In this document: one piece after another, positions 34,127 to 43,238 of the stretch
How the letters are laid out: the number at the start of each line of letters is the position of its first letter
How positions within the stretch are numbered: position 1 is the stretch's first letter
Assembly: GCF_036226445.1 (NCBI RefSeq)
Contig: NZ_CP108474.1
Location: forward strand, 7,750,001-7,814,000
Reading direction: 5' to 3'
DNA length: 64,000 bases
Source: Streptomyces sp. NBC_01255
GTDB taxonomy: Bacteria; Actinomycetota; Actinomycetes; Streptomycetales; Streptomycetaceae
Program-made: the position numbers and the translations under genes
Notes under the pieces: generated by a model
The model's database searches: none
Seen by the model: only the letters and a program-made list of their open reading frames with translations
What the model was told of the DNA's origin: nothing

Positions 34127-35011
34127 ATGGCGACACCGTCAGCGACAGCGTCGACGCCCTCAGAGGCAGCGTCGATGCCCTCAGAGACAGCGTCGACGCA
34201 CGGCGCGCGCGACCATGCCCGCGCCCAGGAGGGCACAAGGGTGGACGCCATGCCCGTCCTGCCCGCGAGCAGCTGCCCGGCGCCTCCCGACGGCGTGGCC
34301 GCCGAGGACGTCGTGTGGGCCGAGACCGTGGCGGGCGGCAACTACACCCACAAGGTCCTTGCCCGGGGTACCGAGCTGCGGCTGACCGACCTCACCGGTG
34401 CCGCCTGCGCGCACCTGCTGCTCCACAGCGCCGACCGCCCCTGGGAGCGGCTGAACACGGCCGACACCGTCAAGGTGCTCTGGAACGCGTACCTCGGCGA
34501 AGGGCATCTCCTCCTGTCCGACCAGGGCCGGGTCCTCGCCTCACTCATCCAGGACACCTCCGGCCGCCACGACGCCCTCACCGGCACCTCCACCCTCGCG
34601 CGCAACACCGAGCGGTACGGGGACGGGACCCCGCAGTCCGCCTCACCGGCCGGGCGCGAGCTGTTCAAGCTCGCCGCCCTGAAGAACGGCCTGGCCCCGC
34701 GCGACCTCCCGCCCTCCGTCTCCTTCTTCCAGGGCGTACGGGTCGACGACGACGGCACCACCCGGTTCACCGGCTCCGCCGGCCCCGGAAGGACCGTGAC
34801 GCTCCGCGCCGAACAGGACGTCACCGTCCTCGTCGCCAACGTCCCGCACCCCCTGGACCCGCGCCCCGACTACCGCTGCGGGAACCTCGGCGTCCTCGCG
34901 TACCGGGCCGGCCCGACCGCCCCCGGCGACCCGCTGTGGAACGCCACCCCCGAAGGCCGCCGCGCCTTCCTGAACACCGCCGACCACCTCACCGCCCGGG
35001 GGATCGCATGA
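34127..35011 (+). CDS. urea carboxylase-associated protein 1 (DUF1989), likely carboxyguanidine deiminase subunit
   Basis: This 294-residue DUF1989 protein begins with about 40 low-complexity residues (TPSEAASMPSETAST) encoded by 18-bp near-repeats, then the family core (GGNYTHKVLARGTELRLTDLTGAACAHLLLHSADRPWERLNTADTVK in two stretches; ASLIQDTSGRHDALTGT). In Pseudomonas and others the two UAAP proteins form a heteromer that deiminates carboxyguanidine to allophanate (CgdA/CgdB), after a 'urea carboxylase' that really uses guanidine. GGAGG precedes the ATG by seven bases. The stop overlaps the next start. Confidence 0.85.
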   Translation: MATPSATASTPSEAASMPSETASTHGARDHARAQEGTRVDAMPVLPASSCPAPPDGVAAEDVVWAETVAGGNYTHKVLARGTELRLTDLTGAACAHLLLHSADRPWERLNTADTVKVLWNAYLGEGHLLLSDQGRVLASLIQDTSGRHDALTGTSTLARNTERYGDGTPQSASPAGRELFKLAALKNGLAPRDLPPSVSFFQGVRVDDDGTTRFTGSAGPGRTVTLRAEQDVTVLVANVPHPLDPRPDYRCGNLGVLAYRAGPTAPGDPLWNATPEGRRAFLNTADHLTARGIA

Positions 35012-35691
35012 CCACCGCCATCAGCCCTCCGGGCCGCGTCGTCTCCGACGACATCGTCCCCGCCCGCGCCGCCTGGTCCGCGGTCGTCCGCAAGGGCCAC
35101 ACGCTGACCGTCACCGACCTCCACGGCAACCAGGCCGCGGACTTCCTCCTCTACGACGCGCACGACACCTCCGTGCGCTACAGCGCCCCCGACACGATCC
35201 AGGCCCAGGGCAACCTCTTCCTGACCACCGGCTCGGTGCTGCTGTCCAACGAGCACACCCCGCTGATGACCGTCGTCGAGGACACCTGCGGACGGCACGA
35301 CACCATCGGCGGTGCCTGCTCCAAGGAGTCCAACACCCTCCGCTACGGCCACCACACCTGGTCGCAGCACGCCTGCGTGGAGAACTTCCTCGCCGAAGGC
35401 GCCCGGCACGGGCTCGGCAAGCGCGACCTGGTCTCCAACATCAACTGGTTCATGAACGTGCCGGTCGAGCAGGACGGCACCCTCGGCATCGTCGACGGCC
35501 TCTCGGCCCCGGGACTGCGGGTCGTGCTGCGCGCCGAGACCGACGTCCTCGCGCTGCTCTCCAACTGCCCGCAGATCAACAACCCCTGCAACGGATTCGA
35601 ACCGACGGCCGTACGGATGACGATCACCGGGCCGCACGAGAGCGGCCAGAGCGGCCAGAGCGACGAGAGCGACGAGGTCGGCACACGATGA
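35008..35691 (+). CDS. urea carboxylase-associated protein 2 (DUF1989), likely carboxyguanidine deiminase subunit
   Basis: This 227-residue DUF1989 protein contains the motifs GNQAADFLLYDAHD, VVEDTCGRHDTIGGACSKESN and the C-terminal NCPQINNPCNGFEPT. The conserved Cys and His residues suggest metal binding. It pairs with the upstream protein; both genes and the carboxylase overlap by four bases, fitting fixed stoichiometry. The C-terminal tail (SGQSGQSDESDE) is low complexity. The deiminase role is by family knowledge, not shown here. Confidence 0.87.
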   Translation: MTTAISPPGRVVSDDIVPARAAWSAVVRKGHTLTVTDLHGNQAADFLLYDAHDTSVRYSAPDTIQAQGNLFLTTGSVLLSNEHTPLMTVVEDTCGRHDTIGGACSKESNTLRYGHHTWSQHACVENFLAEGARHGLGKRDLVSNINWFMNVPVEQDGTLGIVDGLSAPGLRVVLRAETDVLALLSNCPQINNPCNGFEPTAVRMTITGPHESGQSGQSDESDEVGTR

Positions 35692-38600
35692 CATTCGACA
35701 CCCTGCTGGTCGCCAACCGCGGCGAGATCGCGGTACGCGTCATCCGCACCGCCCGGCGGCTCGGTCTGCGTACCGTCGCCGTGTACTCCGACGCGGACCG
35801 CGGCGCCGAGCACGTCCGGCTGGCCGACGAGGCCGTCCGGCTCGGGCCCGCGCCCGCCAAGGAGTCCTACCTCGACGCCGACCTGGTCCTGAGGGCCGCC
35901 AAGGACACCGGCGCCGGCGCCGTCCACCCCGGCTACGGGTTCCTGTCCGAGGACGCCGACTTCGCCCGCCGCTGCGCCGACGCCGGCATCGTCTTCGTCG
36001 GCCCCACCCCCGGACAGCTGGAGCTGTTCGGCGCGAAGCACACCGCACGCGCCGCCGCCCAGGCGGCCGGGGTGCCGCTCGCGCCCGGCACCGGGCTTCT
36101 CCCCGATGTGGCCGCGGCCCTCGCGGCGGCCGAGGACATCGGCTATCCGGTGATGCTCAAGGCGACCGGCGGCGGTGGCGGCATCGGCATGCGCGCCTGC
36201 CACGGCGCGGACGACCTCGCCGACGCCTGGGAACGGGTGCAGCGGGTGGCCGCGGCCTCCTTCTCCTCCGCCGGCGTCTTCCTGGAGCGGCTCGTCGAGC
36301 GGGCCCGCCACGTCGAGGTGCAGGTCTTCGGCGACGGGCACGGCAAGGTCGTCACCTTCGGCGACCGCGACTGCTCGCTCCAGCGCCGCAACCAGAAGGT
36401 CCTGGAGGAGGCTCCGGCGCCCGGCCTGCCGGACCGTGTCCGCCGCGGACTGGCCGAGGCCGCCCGTGACCTGTGCGCCTCCGTGGACTACCGCTCCGCC
36501 GGCACGGTCGAGTTCGTGTACGACGCCGCCCGCGAGGAGGCGTACTTCCTGGAGGTCAACACCCGGCTCCAGGTCGAACACCCGGTCACCGAGGAGATCC
36601 ACGGCGTCGACCTGGTCGAGTGGATGCTGCGGCTCGCCCAGGGCGACACCGCGGTCGTCACCGAACCCCCCGCGCCCGCGGGACACGCCGTCGAGGCCCG
36701 CATCTACGCCGAAGACCCCTCCCGCGACCACCGCCCCAGCGCCGGCCTGCTGACCCGGGTCGCCTTCCCCCCGGGCGTCCGCGTGGACACCTGGGTGGAG
36801 ACCGGCACGGAGGTCACCACCGCGTACGACCCGATGCTCGCCAAGGTCGTCGCGCACGGCGCCGACCGCGCCGAGGCACTCGACCGGCTGGACGCGGCGC
36901 TCGCCGCGACCCGTGTCGACGGCATCGAGACGAACCTCGGCCTGGTGCGGGCCGCGCTCCGGGACACCGCGGTGCGCTCCGCCGTGCACTCGACCGCCTC
37001 GCTCGCGACGATCGGCGACCCGACGCCGCGCATCGAGGTCGTCGCGCCGGGCACCCTCACGACCGTGCAGGACTGGCCGGGGCGCACCGGCTACTGGCAG
37101 GTCGGCGTCCCGCCGGGCGGCCCGATGGACGACCTGTCCTTCCGGCTCGGCAACACCGCGCTCGGCAACGACGAGGGCGCCCCCGGCCTTGAGTGCACCC
37201 TCCAGGGCCCCTCCCTGAGGTTCACCCACCCGACGACGGTCTGCGTCACCGGCGCCCCCGCGCACGTGACGATCGACGGCACCTCCGTGCCGCAGTGGGA
37301 GCCGGTCACCGTCGACGCCGGACAGACCCTCGCCGTCGGGGCCCCCGACGAGCGGGGCCTGCGCACGTACGTGCTGTTCGCGGGCGGCCTGGACGTACCG
37401 GAGTTCCTGGGCAGCGCCGCCACGTTCACCCTCGGCCGGTTCGGGGGACACGGCGGCCGCGCGCTGCGCGCCGCCGACGTCCTGCACGGCGGCGAGGCCC
37501 GTACGGAGACCTCCGTCGTCCCCCTTGACGAGCGCCCGGTCCTCGGCGGTACGTGGCGGATCGGCGCGGTCGAAGGGCCGCACGCCGCACCCGAGTTCTT
37601 CACCGAGGACGACATCCGCGACTTCTACGCCGCCGACTGGAAGGTGCACTTCAACTCGGCGCGCACCGGCGTCCGCCTGGTCGGCCCCAAGCCGCGCTGG
37701 GCACGCGCGGACGGCGGCGAGGCGGGCCTCCACCCGTCCAACATCCACGACACGCCGTACTCCGTCGGCGCCGTCGACTACACCGGCGACATGCCCGTCC
37801 TCCTCGGCCCCGACGGGCCCTCCCTCGGCGGCTTCGTCTGCCCGGCGACGGTCGTCACCGGGCAGCGCTGGAAGCTCGGCCAGCTCCGGCCCGGCGATAC
37901 GGTCCGCTTCGTCCCGGTCACCGCGGAGGAGGCCGGCGAGCTGCGCCGTCACCCCGCCGCGGCACCGCGGGCCGACCGTGAGGCCATTGTCGACGGCGGA
38001 GTCCTCGCGCGTCTGGCGGAGAACGACGGCCGCCCGGCGGTCACGTACCGGCGCAGCGGCGACGACAATCTCCTCATCGAGTACGGGCCCATGCAGCTCG
38101 ACCTGGCGCTGCGCATGCGCGTCCACGCGCTCGCGGAGGCACTGGCCGCGCGCGGGCTGCCCGGCGTCGTCGACCTGACCCCGGGCATCCGCTCTCTCCA
38201 GATCCAGATCAACCCCGACGTGCTGTCCCAGCGGGCCCTCCTCGACGCCGTGCTGCGCGTGGAGGAGGAACTCCCCGCCACCGACGAGCTGGTGGTGCCC
38301 AGCCGGACCGTGCACCTCCCGCTGTCCTGGGACGACCCGGCGACCCGCGAGGCCATCGCCCGCTACACGGCCGGCGTGCGCGACGACGCCCCGTGGTGCC
38401 CCTCGAACATCGAGTTCATCCGCCGCGTCAACGGCCTGGAGACGGCCGACGACGTGTACCGCACCGTCTTCGACGCCGAATACCTCGTCCTGGGCCTGGG
38501 CGACGTCTACCTCGGAGCGCCCGTCGCGACCCCTCTCGACCCCCGCCACCGGCTGGTCACGACCAAGTACAACCCGGCCCGCACCTGGACCGCGGAGAAC

Positions 38601-39275
38601 TCGGTCGGCATCGGAGGCGCGTACCTGTGCATCTACGGCATGGAGGGCCCCGGCGGCTACCAGTTCGTCGGCCGCACCACGCAGGTGTGGTCGGGCTGGC
38701 AGCAGCGCGGCGCCTTCGAACCGGGCAAGCCCTGGCTGATGCGCTTCTTCGACCGGATCAAGTGGTACCCGGTCGGGGCCGACGAACTCCTGGAACTGCG
38801 CGCGGACATCACCTCCGGCAGGTTCGTGCCGAAGACCGAGGGAGGCACCTTCTCGCTCGCCGACTACCGCGCCTTCCTCGACGAGAACGCCGCGTCGATC
38901 GCCGCGTTCCGCGTCCGGCAGAGCACGGCGTTCGGCGCCGAACGCGACGCCTGGGAGGCCGCCGGCGAGTTCGCCCGTGCCGAGGCCGCCGCCGAGGTCA
39001 CGCCGCCGACCGCCGACATCACGGTGCCCGAGGGCGGCCGCCTGGTCGAGGCCGAGTTCACCGCCTGCGTCTGGCAGGTCGACGTCCAGGTGGGGGACCG
39101 GGTGTCGGCGGGTCAGCAGCTGGTCGCGCTCGAGGCGATGAAGATGGAGGCGCCGGTAGCGGCGCCCGCCGACGGCATCGTCGCGGAGATCCTGATCAAA
39201 CCGGGCAGCCAGGTCGAGGCGGGAACCGCGCTCGTCGTCCTCGCTCCCGTCGAGACCGCGGAGGCGACAGCATGA
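35688..39275 (+). CDS. biotin-dependent guanidine/urea carboxylase
   Basis: This 1195-residue single-chain carboxylase has a biotin carboxylase domain (1-450; KATGGGGGIGMRAC ATP loop, EVNTRLQVEHPVTEE), a KipA/KipI-like carboxyltransferase domain (about 465-1060), and a biotinyl domain with Lys1152 in EAMKMEAP. It carboxylates guanidine (to carboxyguanidine) or urea (to allophanate) using ATP and bicarbonate. The presence of both UAAP genes favours guanidine; enzymes acting on urea usually lack them. I could not settle the active-site residues that separate the two by eye. It overlaps its neighbours by ATGA on both sides. Confidence 0.9.
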   Translation: MTFDTLLVANRGEIAVRVIRTARRLGLRTVAVYSDADRGAEHVRLADEAVRLGPAPAKESYLDADLVLRAAKDTGAGAVHPGYGFLSEDADFARRCADAGIVFVGPTPGQLELFGAKHTARAAAQAAGVPLAPGTGLLPDVAAALAAAEDIGYPVMLKATGGGGGIGMRACHGADDLADAWERVQRVAAASFSSAGVFLERLVERARHVEVQVFGDGHGKVVTFGDRDCSLQRRNQKVLEEAPAPGLPDRVRRGLAEAARDLCASVDYRSAGTVEFVYDAAREEAYFLEVNTRLQVEHPVTEEIHGVDLVEWMLRLAQGDTAVVTEPPAPAGHAVEARIYAEDPSRDHRPSAGLLTRVAFPPGVRVDTWVETGTEVTTAYDPMLAKVVAHGADRAEALDRLDAALAATRVDGIETNLGLVRAALRDTAVRSAVHSTASLATIGDPTPRIEVVAPGTLTTVQDWPGRTGYWQVGVPPGGPMDDLSFRLGNTALGNDEGAPGLECTLQGPSLRFTHPTTVCVTGAPAHVTIDGTSVPQWEPVTVDAGQTLAVGAPDERGLRTYVLFAGGLDVPEFLGSAATFTLGRFGGHGGRALRAADVLHGGEARTETSVVPLDERPVLGGTWRIGAVEGPHAAPEFFTEDDIRDFYAADWKVHFNSARTGVRLVGPKPRWARADGGEAGLHPSNIHDTPYSVGAVDYTGDMPVLLGPDGPSLGGFVCPATVVTGQRWKLGQLRPGDTVRFVPVTAEEAGELRRHPAAAPRADREAIVDGGVLARLAENDGRPAVTYRRSGDDNLLIEYGPMQLDLALRMRVHALAEALAARGLPGVVDLTPGIRSLQIQINPDVLSQRALLDAVLRVEEELPATDELVVPSRTVHLPLSWDDPATREAIARYTAGVRDDAPWCPSNIEFIRRVNGLETADDVYRTVFDAEYLVLGLGDVYLGAPVATPLDPRHRLVTTKYNPARTWTAENSVGIGGAYLCIYGMEGPGGYQFVGRTTQVWSGWQQRGAFEPGKPWLMRFFDRIKWYPVGADELLELRADITSGRFVPKTEGGTFSLADYRAFLDENAASIAAFRVRQSTAFGAERDAWEAAGEFARAEAAAEVTPPTADITVPEGGRLVEAEFTACVWQVDVQVGDRVSAGQQLVALEAMKMEAPVAAPADGIVAEILIKPGSQVEAGTALVVLAPVETAEATA

Positions 39276-40927
39276 TCACGGCAGTGGAGCGGGTACGGGC
39301 CGCGTACGCCCGCATCGCGCGGGCGGACCGGCCTGAGGTGTGGATCGACCTGCGCGCCCGGGAGGACGCGGAGGCCGACGCCGCTGCGGTCGACGCGAGA
39401 ATCGCGGCCGGCGAGCGGCTGCCGCTCGCCGGGACGGTGTTCGCGGTCAAGGGCAACATCGACGTGGCAGGACTTCCGACGACCGCCGGCTGCCCCGCGT
39501 ACGCCTACCGGCCGGCAGCCGACGCCCCGGCGGTGGCACGTCTGAAGGCGGCGGGCGCGGTGCTCCTCGGCACCACGAACCTCGACCAGTTCGCGACCGG
39601 CCTGGTCGGCACGCGCAGCCCGTACGGCGCCGTCCGCAACGCCGTCGACCCCGCGTACGTCTCCGGCGGCTCCTCGTCCGGATCGGCCGTCGCGGTCGCT
39701 CTCGGCATCGCGGACTTCGCGCTCGGCACGGACACCGCGGGCTCGGGCCGGGTCCCGGCGGCCCTGAACGGCATCGTCGGTCTCAAGCCGACGATCGGCC
39801 TGGTCCCCACGGACGGTGTCGTCCCGGCCTGCGCGTCGCTCGACTGCGTGACGGTCTTCGCCCGCACGCTCCCGGAGGCCGAGCGGGCCCTGTCCTTCAT
39901 GGCGGCGCCGTCCGCGCGCGAGCTCCCCGCCCTTGAGCAGCGCCGCCCGGGGCCGTGGCGGATCGCCGTGCCCGACCCCGGGCAGCTGGGCGAACTCGAC
40001 AAGGGGTGGCCGGAAGCGTTCCGGTCGGCCGCGACCCGGCTCGCCGACGCGGGCGCCGAGATCCTGCCCGTCGACCTGACGCCGTTCACCGAGGCGGCCG
40101 CGATGCTGTACGAGGGGGCGTTCGTCGCCGAGCGCTACACCGCCGTCGGCACCTTCGTCGACGCGCGTGCGGGCTCGGCGGACCTCGACCCGACGGTGGC
40201 TGGCATCATCTCCCGCGCCCGGGACATCCCCGCCCACCGGCTGTACGCGGACCGGGAGAAGCTGTCCGCCCTCCGTACGAGAGCCGTGGTCGCTCTCGGC
40301 GACGCGGACGCGCTGCTCCTGCCGACGACACCGGGCCACCCGACCCTCGCGGAGGTCGCGGCCGACCCCGTGGGCACGAACGCCCGGCTCGGCCGGTTCA
40401 CCAACTCGACCAACCTGTTCGACCTGGCGGCGGTCGCCGTCCCGGCCGGCGAGGTGAACGGCCTGCCGTTCGGCGTCATGCTGATCGGCCCGGCGTTCAC
40501 GGACGAGCGGCTCGCGCGCGTCGCCGGTCTGCTCACCACCCCACCGCTGCGTCTCGCGGTGGTCGGCGCGCACCTGTCCGGGCAGCCGTTGAACGGGCAA
40601 CTGCTCGCCCTGGGCGGGCGACTGGTGCGCACGACCACGACCGCGCCCGCCTACCGGCTGTACGCGCTGGACACGGTCCCGCCGAAGCCGGGCCTTGTCC
40701 GGGCCCGCGAAGGCGGTGCCGCGATCGAGACCGAGGTGTGGCAGCTGCCGGCCGAGGGGCTCGGCGCGCTCCTCGCGGCGCTGCCCCGACCGATGGCGCT
40801 GGGCAGCGTCGAACTCGCGGACGGAACCTCCGTACCCGGCTTCCTCTGCGAGCCGGAGGCGCTGGACGGCGCCCGCGAGATCACCTCGTACGGAGGCTGG
40901 CGCGCCGCCCTCGCCGCGACTTCGTAG
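39272..40927 (+). CDS. atzF: allophanate hydrolase (amidase-signature family)
   Basis: This 551-residue protein has an amidase-signature domain (Lys60 in FAVKGNID, the GGSSSGS loop at 132-138 and the nucleophile Ser158 in DTAGSGR). Its smaller C-terminal domain (about 430-551; YRLYALDT, TEVWQLPAEGLGALL, PRPMALGSVELADG) is typical of AtzF. It splits allophanate into CO2 and ammonia, the last step of the pathway. It is the last operon gene, followed by a strong hairpin. Confidence 0.92.
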   Translation: MITAVERVRAAYARIARADRPEVWIDLRAREDAEADAAAVDARIAAGERLPLAGTVFAVKGNIDVAGLPTTAGCPAYAYRPAADAPAVARLKAAGAVLLGTTNLDQFATGLVGTRSPYGAVRNAVDPAYVSGGSSSGSAVAVALGIADFALGTDTAGSGRVPAALNGIVGLKPTIGLVPTDGVVPACASLDCVTVFARTLPEAERALSFMAAPSARELPALEQRRPGPWRIAVPDPGQLGELDKGWPEAFRSAATRLADAGAEILPVDLTPFTEAAAMLYEGAFVAERYTAVGTFVDARAGSADLDPTVAGIISRARDIPAHRLYADREKLSALRTRAVVALGDADALLLPTTPGHPTLAEVAADPVGTNARLGRFTNSTNLFDLAAVAVPAGEVNGLPFGVMLIGPAFTDERLARVAGLLTTPPLRLAVVGAHLSGQPLNGQLLALGGRLVRTTTTAPAYRLYALDTVPPKPGLVRAREGGAAIETEVWQLPAEGLGALLAALPRPMALGSVELADGTSVPGFLCEPEALDGAREITSYGGWRAALAATS

Positions 40928-40985
40928 GGGCGTCTGTCTGTCGTGCTGCGCCCGGACTGCGCGCGCCTGCTGTTCCCGGCCTGAG

Positions 40986-41012
40986 GAAGGCCCGCCGCGA
41001 CGGCGGGCCTTC
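40986..41012. terminator. bidirectional hairpin between allophanate hydrolase and amidinotransferase
   Basis: GAAGGCCCGCCG pairs perfectly with CGGCGGGCCTTC across a CGA loop, between two convergent genes. Confidence 0.88.
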
Positions 41013-41023
41013 GCCTGCCTTGT

Positions 41024-42196
41024 CTACCTGGTCGAACTCTCGGTGGAGCCCAGGTACTTGCCGGGCCCTCCGTCGCGCACGGTGTCGAGGGTCACGCAGT
41101 GGAACGATCCGCCGAAGCTGTAGACGTGCCGGAAGTCCACCGGCACGCACCTGAAGCCCCAGGCGGTCAGGGCGTCGATGAGCGGCTGCTCCTGGCGCTC
41201 CACGACGACCGTCTCCGGATCCAGGGACAGCACGTTCATGCTCACCCACGGGCTGCAGAAGTACATCGGCCAGTCCGACGGCAGCGTCGGAGCGGGCGCC
41301 GGCAGGATCTCCCAGCCCTCGAACAACGTGTGAGGGACGTACCGTTCGGGATTCACCAGCAGCTTCCCCGGGGCCAGCGGAGCGAGGGTGGCGTCGATGT
41401 GCATGGCGTGCGGGTCATCGGTCTCGATGACCGAGACGGTGAACTCCGGCCCCAGGGCCCGCCGGACCCAGTCGATGCCGAAGTCGTTGGTGACATGGCT
41501 GCGCTGTACGACGATGTCCTGGCCGAACCGGAGGAAGTCGGCGGCGTCGAAGACCGGTTCGAACTCGGTGACGGCCCAGCGCTCCCTGTCGGGAGAGTCC
41601 GCGCCGCCGGGCGTCTGGTACAGCTCGTCCGTCAACTGCGGCCGGGGCGCCGGCATCCAGCGGGCCCCGCGCCGGAACCACGACTTGAGCAGCGTCCGGA
41701 AGGCGTCCCCTTCGTGGTACCGGCACCGCCAGGACATCGGCGCCTCGATGACGGCGTCCCCCACGACCATCAGCAGGTCCCGGGGCATGCCCGCGTACAG
41801 GCCGCCCGCGGACTCCCAGTGCGGAGTCCGGAACGGCCGCGCGTGATTGACCGCGTCGGGCCGCACCACACTGATGCCCTCGCCCTCCAGGACCTCGGCC
41901 AGTGCGTCCAGTTCCTCCTCGGCCGCCTTGAGGTGGGCGGCAGGGAACGGCAGCCCGCCCTCCTCCTTGCTGTTGCGCCACGCCGATTCGGGCAACGTGT
42001 GCGCCAGCGACTCCTGCCAGCCGGGGAAGACCCCGCCGGAGAGAGAGCCGACGACGACTTCGCGCAGCGGATCCCACTCGGTGTACGAGTTGAGCGCTAC
42101 GGCGGACAGGTCGACCTCCTCGCCGGGCCTGGCGGTGGCGCGGCCGATCGCGTCTGCCCGCGCTCGTGTCCGTTCCCGTTCCTGTTCCCGTTCCAA
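41024..42196 (-). CDS. amidinotransferase (glycine/inosamine-phosphate type)
   Basis: This 390-residue enzyme is of the GATM/StrB1 family and moves an amidino group from arginine to an amine. The core motifs are present: YTEWDPLREVVVG, FDAADFLRFGQDIVV with Asp, DPHAMHIDATLAPLAPG with His, and the catalytic Cys367 in GGSFHC. The TTG at 42196 follows GGAGG and is preferred. The first codons are hexamer repeats (GAACGG/GAACAG) giving EREQERER. It converges on the guanidine operon, an odd pairing because it makes guanidino compounds. The acceptor amine is unknown. Confidence 0.88.
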   Translation of the reverse strand: MEREQERERTRARADAIGRATARPGEEVDLSAVALNSYTEWDPLREVVVGSLSGGVFPGWQESLAHTLPESAWRNSKEEGGLPFPAAHLKAAEEELDALAEVLEGEGISVVRPDAVNHARPFRTPHWESAGGLYAGMPRDLLMVVGDAVIEAPMSWRCRYHEGDAFRTLLKSWFRRGARWMPAPRPQLTDELYQTPGGADSPDRERWAVTEFEPVFDAADFLRFGQDIVVQRSHVTNDFGIDWVRRALGPEFTVSVIETDDPHAMHIDATLAPLAPGKLLVNPERYVPHTLFEGWEILPAPAPTLPSDWPMYFCSPWVSMNVLSLDPETVVVERQEQPLIDALTAWGFRCVPVDFRHVYSFGGSFHCVTLDTVRDGGPGKYLGSTESSTR

Positions 42197-42290
42197 CTGT
42201 TCCTCCGTAGATTTTCGCAGGGGGAAGCACGGCGCCCCGTGCGGAGGACGCCGTGGGTGAAGTCGCTGTGCGGTCTTCGCCGCTCCGTGT

Positions 42291-42548
42291 CTAGCGCGCG
42301 CCGGCCAGTCCGCCCGCCGTCTCGCCGCCGTCGATCACGAAGGACGGACCGGTCACGAACGCGGCGTCGGGGGAGGGGAGGCAGTGGATCAGGGGGGCGA
42401 TCACCTCGGGTGCGCCCAGGCGTTGCAGCGGTACGACCCCGGCCTGCTCGGCGAGCTGCCGCTCGCTGTACTCGGCCCGCTGCACGGGCGTCAGCACGTG
42501 ACAGGGGCAGGCCGCGTTCACCCGAATGTGGGGCGCTGTGCGCCCCAT
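42291..42548 (-). pseudogene. C-terminal fragment of a short-chain dehydrogenase
   Basis: The frame holds RVNAACPCHVLTPVQR, then PLQRLGAPEVIAPLIHCLPSPDAAFVTGPSFVIDGG, the end of an SDR oxidoreductase. The NAD-binding TGxxxGxG half and the catalytic Tyr/Lys are absent, and the padR gene begins just upstream. It is a truncated remnant. Confidence 0.8.
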
Positions 42549-42588
42549 GCCCCTGCGAAGGGGCGCTCGACGAGGCCGACCGCGCTTC

Positions 42589-43134
42589 TTACGGCGCCGA
42601 CGCGCCGGGTCGGTCGTCCAAGGTGCCGATCATGTCGTGCAGCCAGGCGAGTTCGGCCCGGGACGTCGCCCGGGCGATCAGCAGGATGCCGCTGCGGAAC
42701 GGGTCGGTGATCTCCTCGGCGCCGAGCGGCCGTGCCTCGTCGTAGAAGAAGCTGGCGGGCTCTTCGAGGAAGGCGAGTCGGCGGCGGAGTACGGCGGCCT
42801 GCTCGGCGGAGTCGTCGAGGTGGCGGAGGAAGGCCAGCACGGTGAACCAGCGGTTCTCGTCGCTGATGTCCAACTGCTCGGGCGTGCGCAGCCGTTCGAG
42901 CAGCGCCGCCCGCCCGGCCGGGGTGAGGTGCAGGGTGTGCCGGGGCGCGGCGGTCGATCCGGGCTCGGTCTCGCGGACGAGCAGGCCGTCGGCTTCGAGG
43001 CGCTTGATCGCCGGGTAGAGGGTGCCGTCACTGAGCGGGCGGATGTGGCCGGTCAGCGCGGACAGGTGCCGGCGCAGTTCGTAGCCGTGCATGGGTCGGT
43101 CCCGAAGGAACCCGAGAATCGCGAGCTTGAGCAT
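42589..43134 (-). CDS. PadR-family regulator
   Basis: This 181-residue PadR regulator has the winged helix at the N-terminus (LAILGFLRDRPMHGYELRRHL; DGTLYPAIKRLEADGLLVRE) and a helical dimerisation tail. It is divergent from an alpha/beta hydrolase gene. A palindrome in the 104-bp space between them is the likely operator. No ligand can be named. Confidence 0.9.
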   Translation of the reverse strand: MLKLAILGFLRDRPMHGYELRRHLSALTGHIRPLSDGTLYPAIKRLEADGLLVRETEPGSTAAPRHTLHLTPAGRAALLERLRTPEQLDISDENRWFTVLAFLRHLDDSAEQAAVLRRRLAFLEEPASFFYDEARPLGAEEITDPFRSGILLIARATSRAELAWLHDMIGTLDDRPGASAP

Positions 43135-43164
43135 GGGCTCATGCTGTCAGATCCTTGATGCGAC

Positions 43165-43204
43165 CGAGGTATATCGATTCCGCTATACCTCGATGTCGAG
43201 GTAT
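43165..43204. promoter_or_regulatory. PadR operator candidate
   Basis: CGAGGTATA (43165-43173) and TATACCTCG (43184-43192) form a perfect 9-bp inverted repeat with a 10-bp spacer. A third half-copy, CGAGGTAT, follows at 43197-43204. Confidence 0.78.
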
Positions 43205-43238
43205 CGTCGAGCGTCATCCCACGAGCAAGGAGTCGGCC

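Noticed and set aside
42197..42290. Upstream start for the amidinotransferase
   Set aside because: GGAGG eight bases before the TTG at 42196 is convincing and the sequence before it is non-coding.
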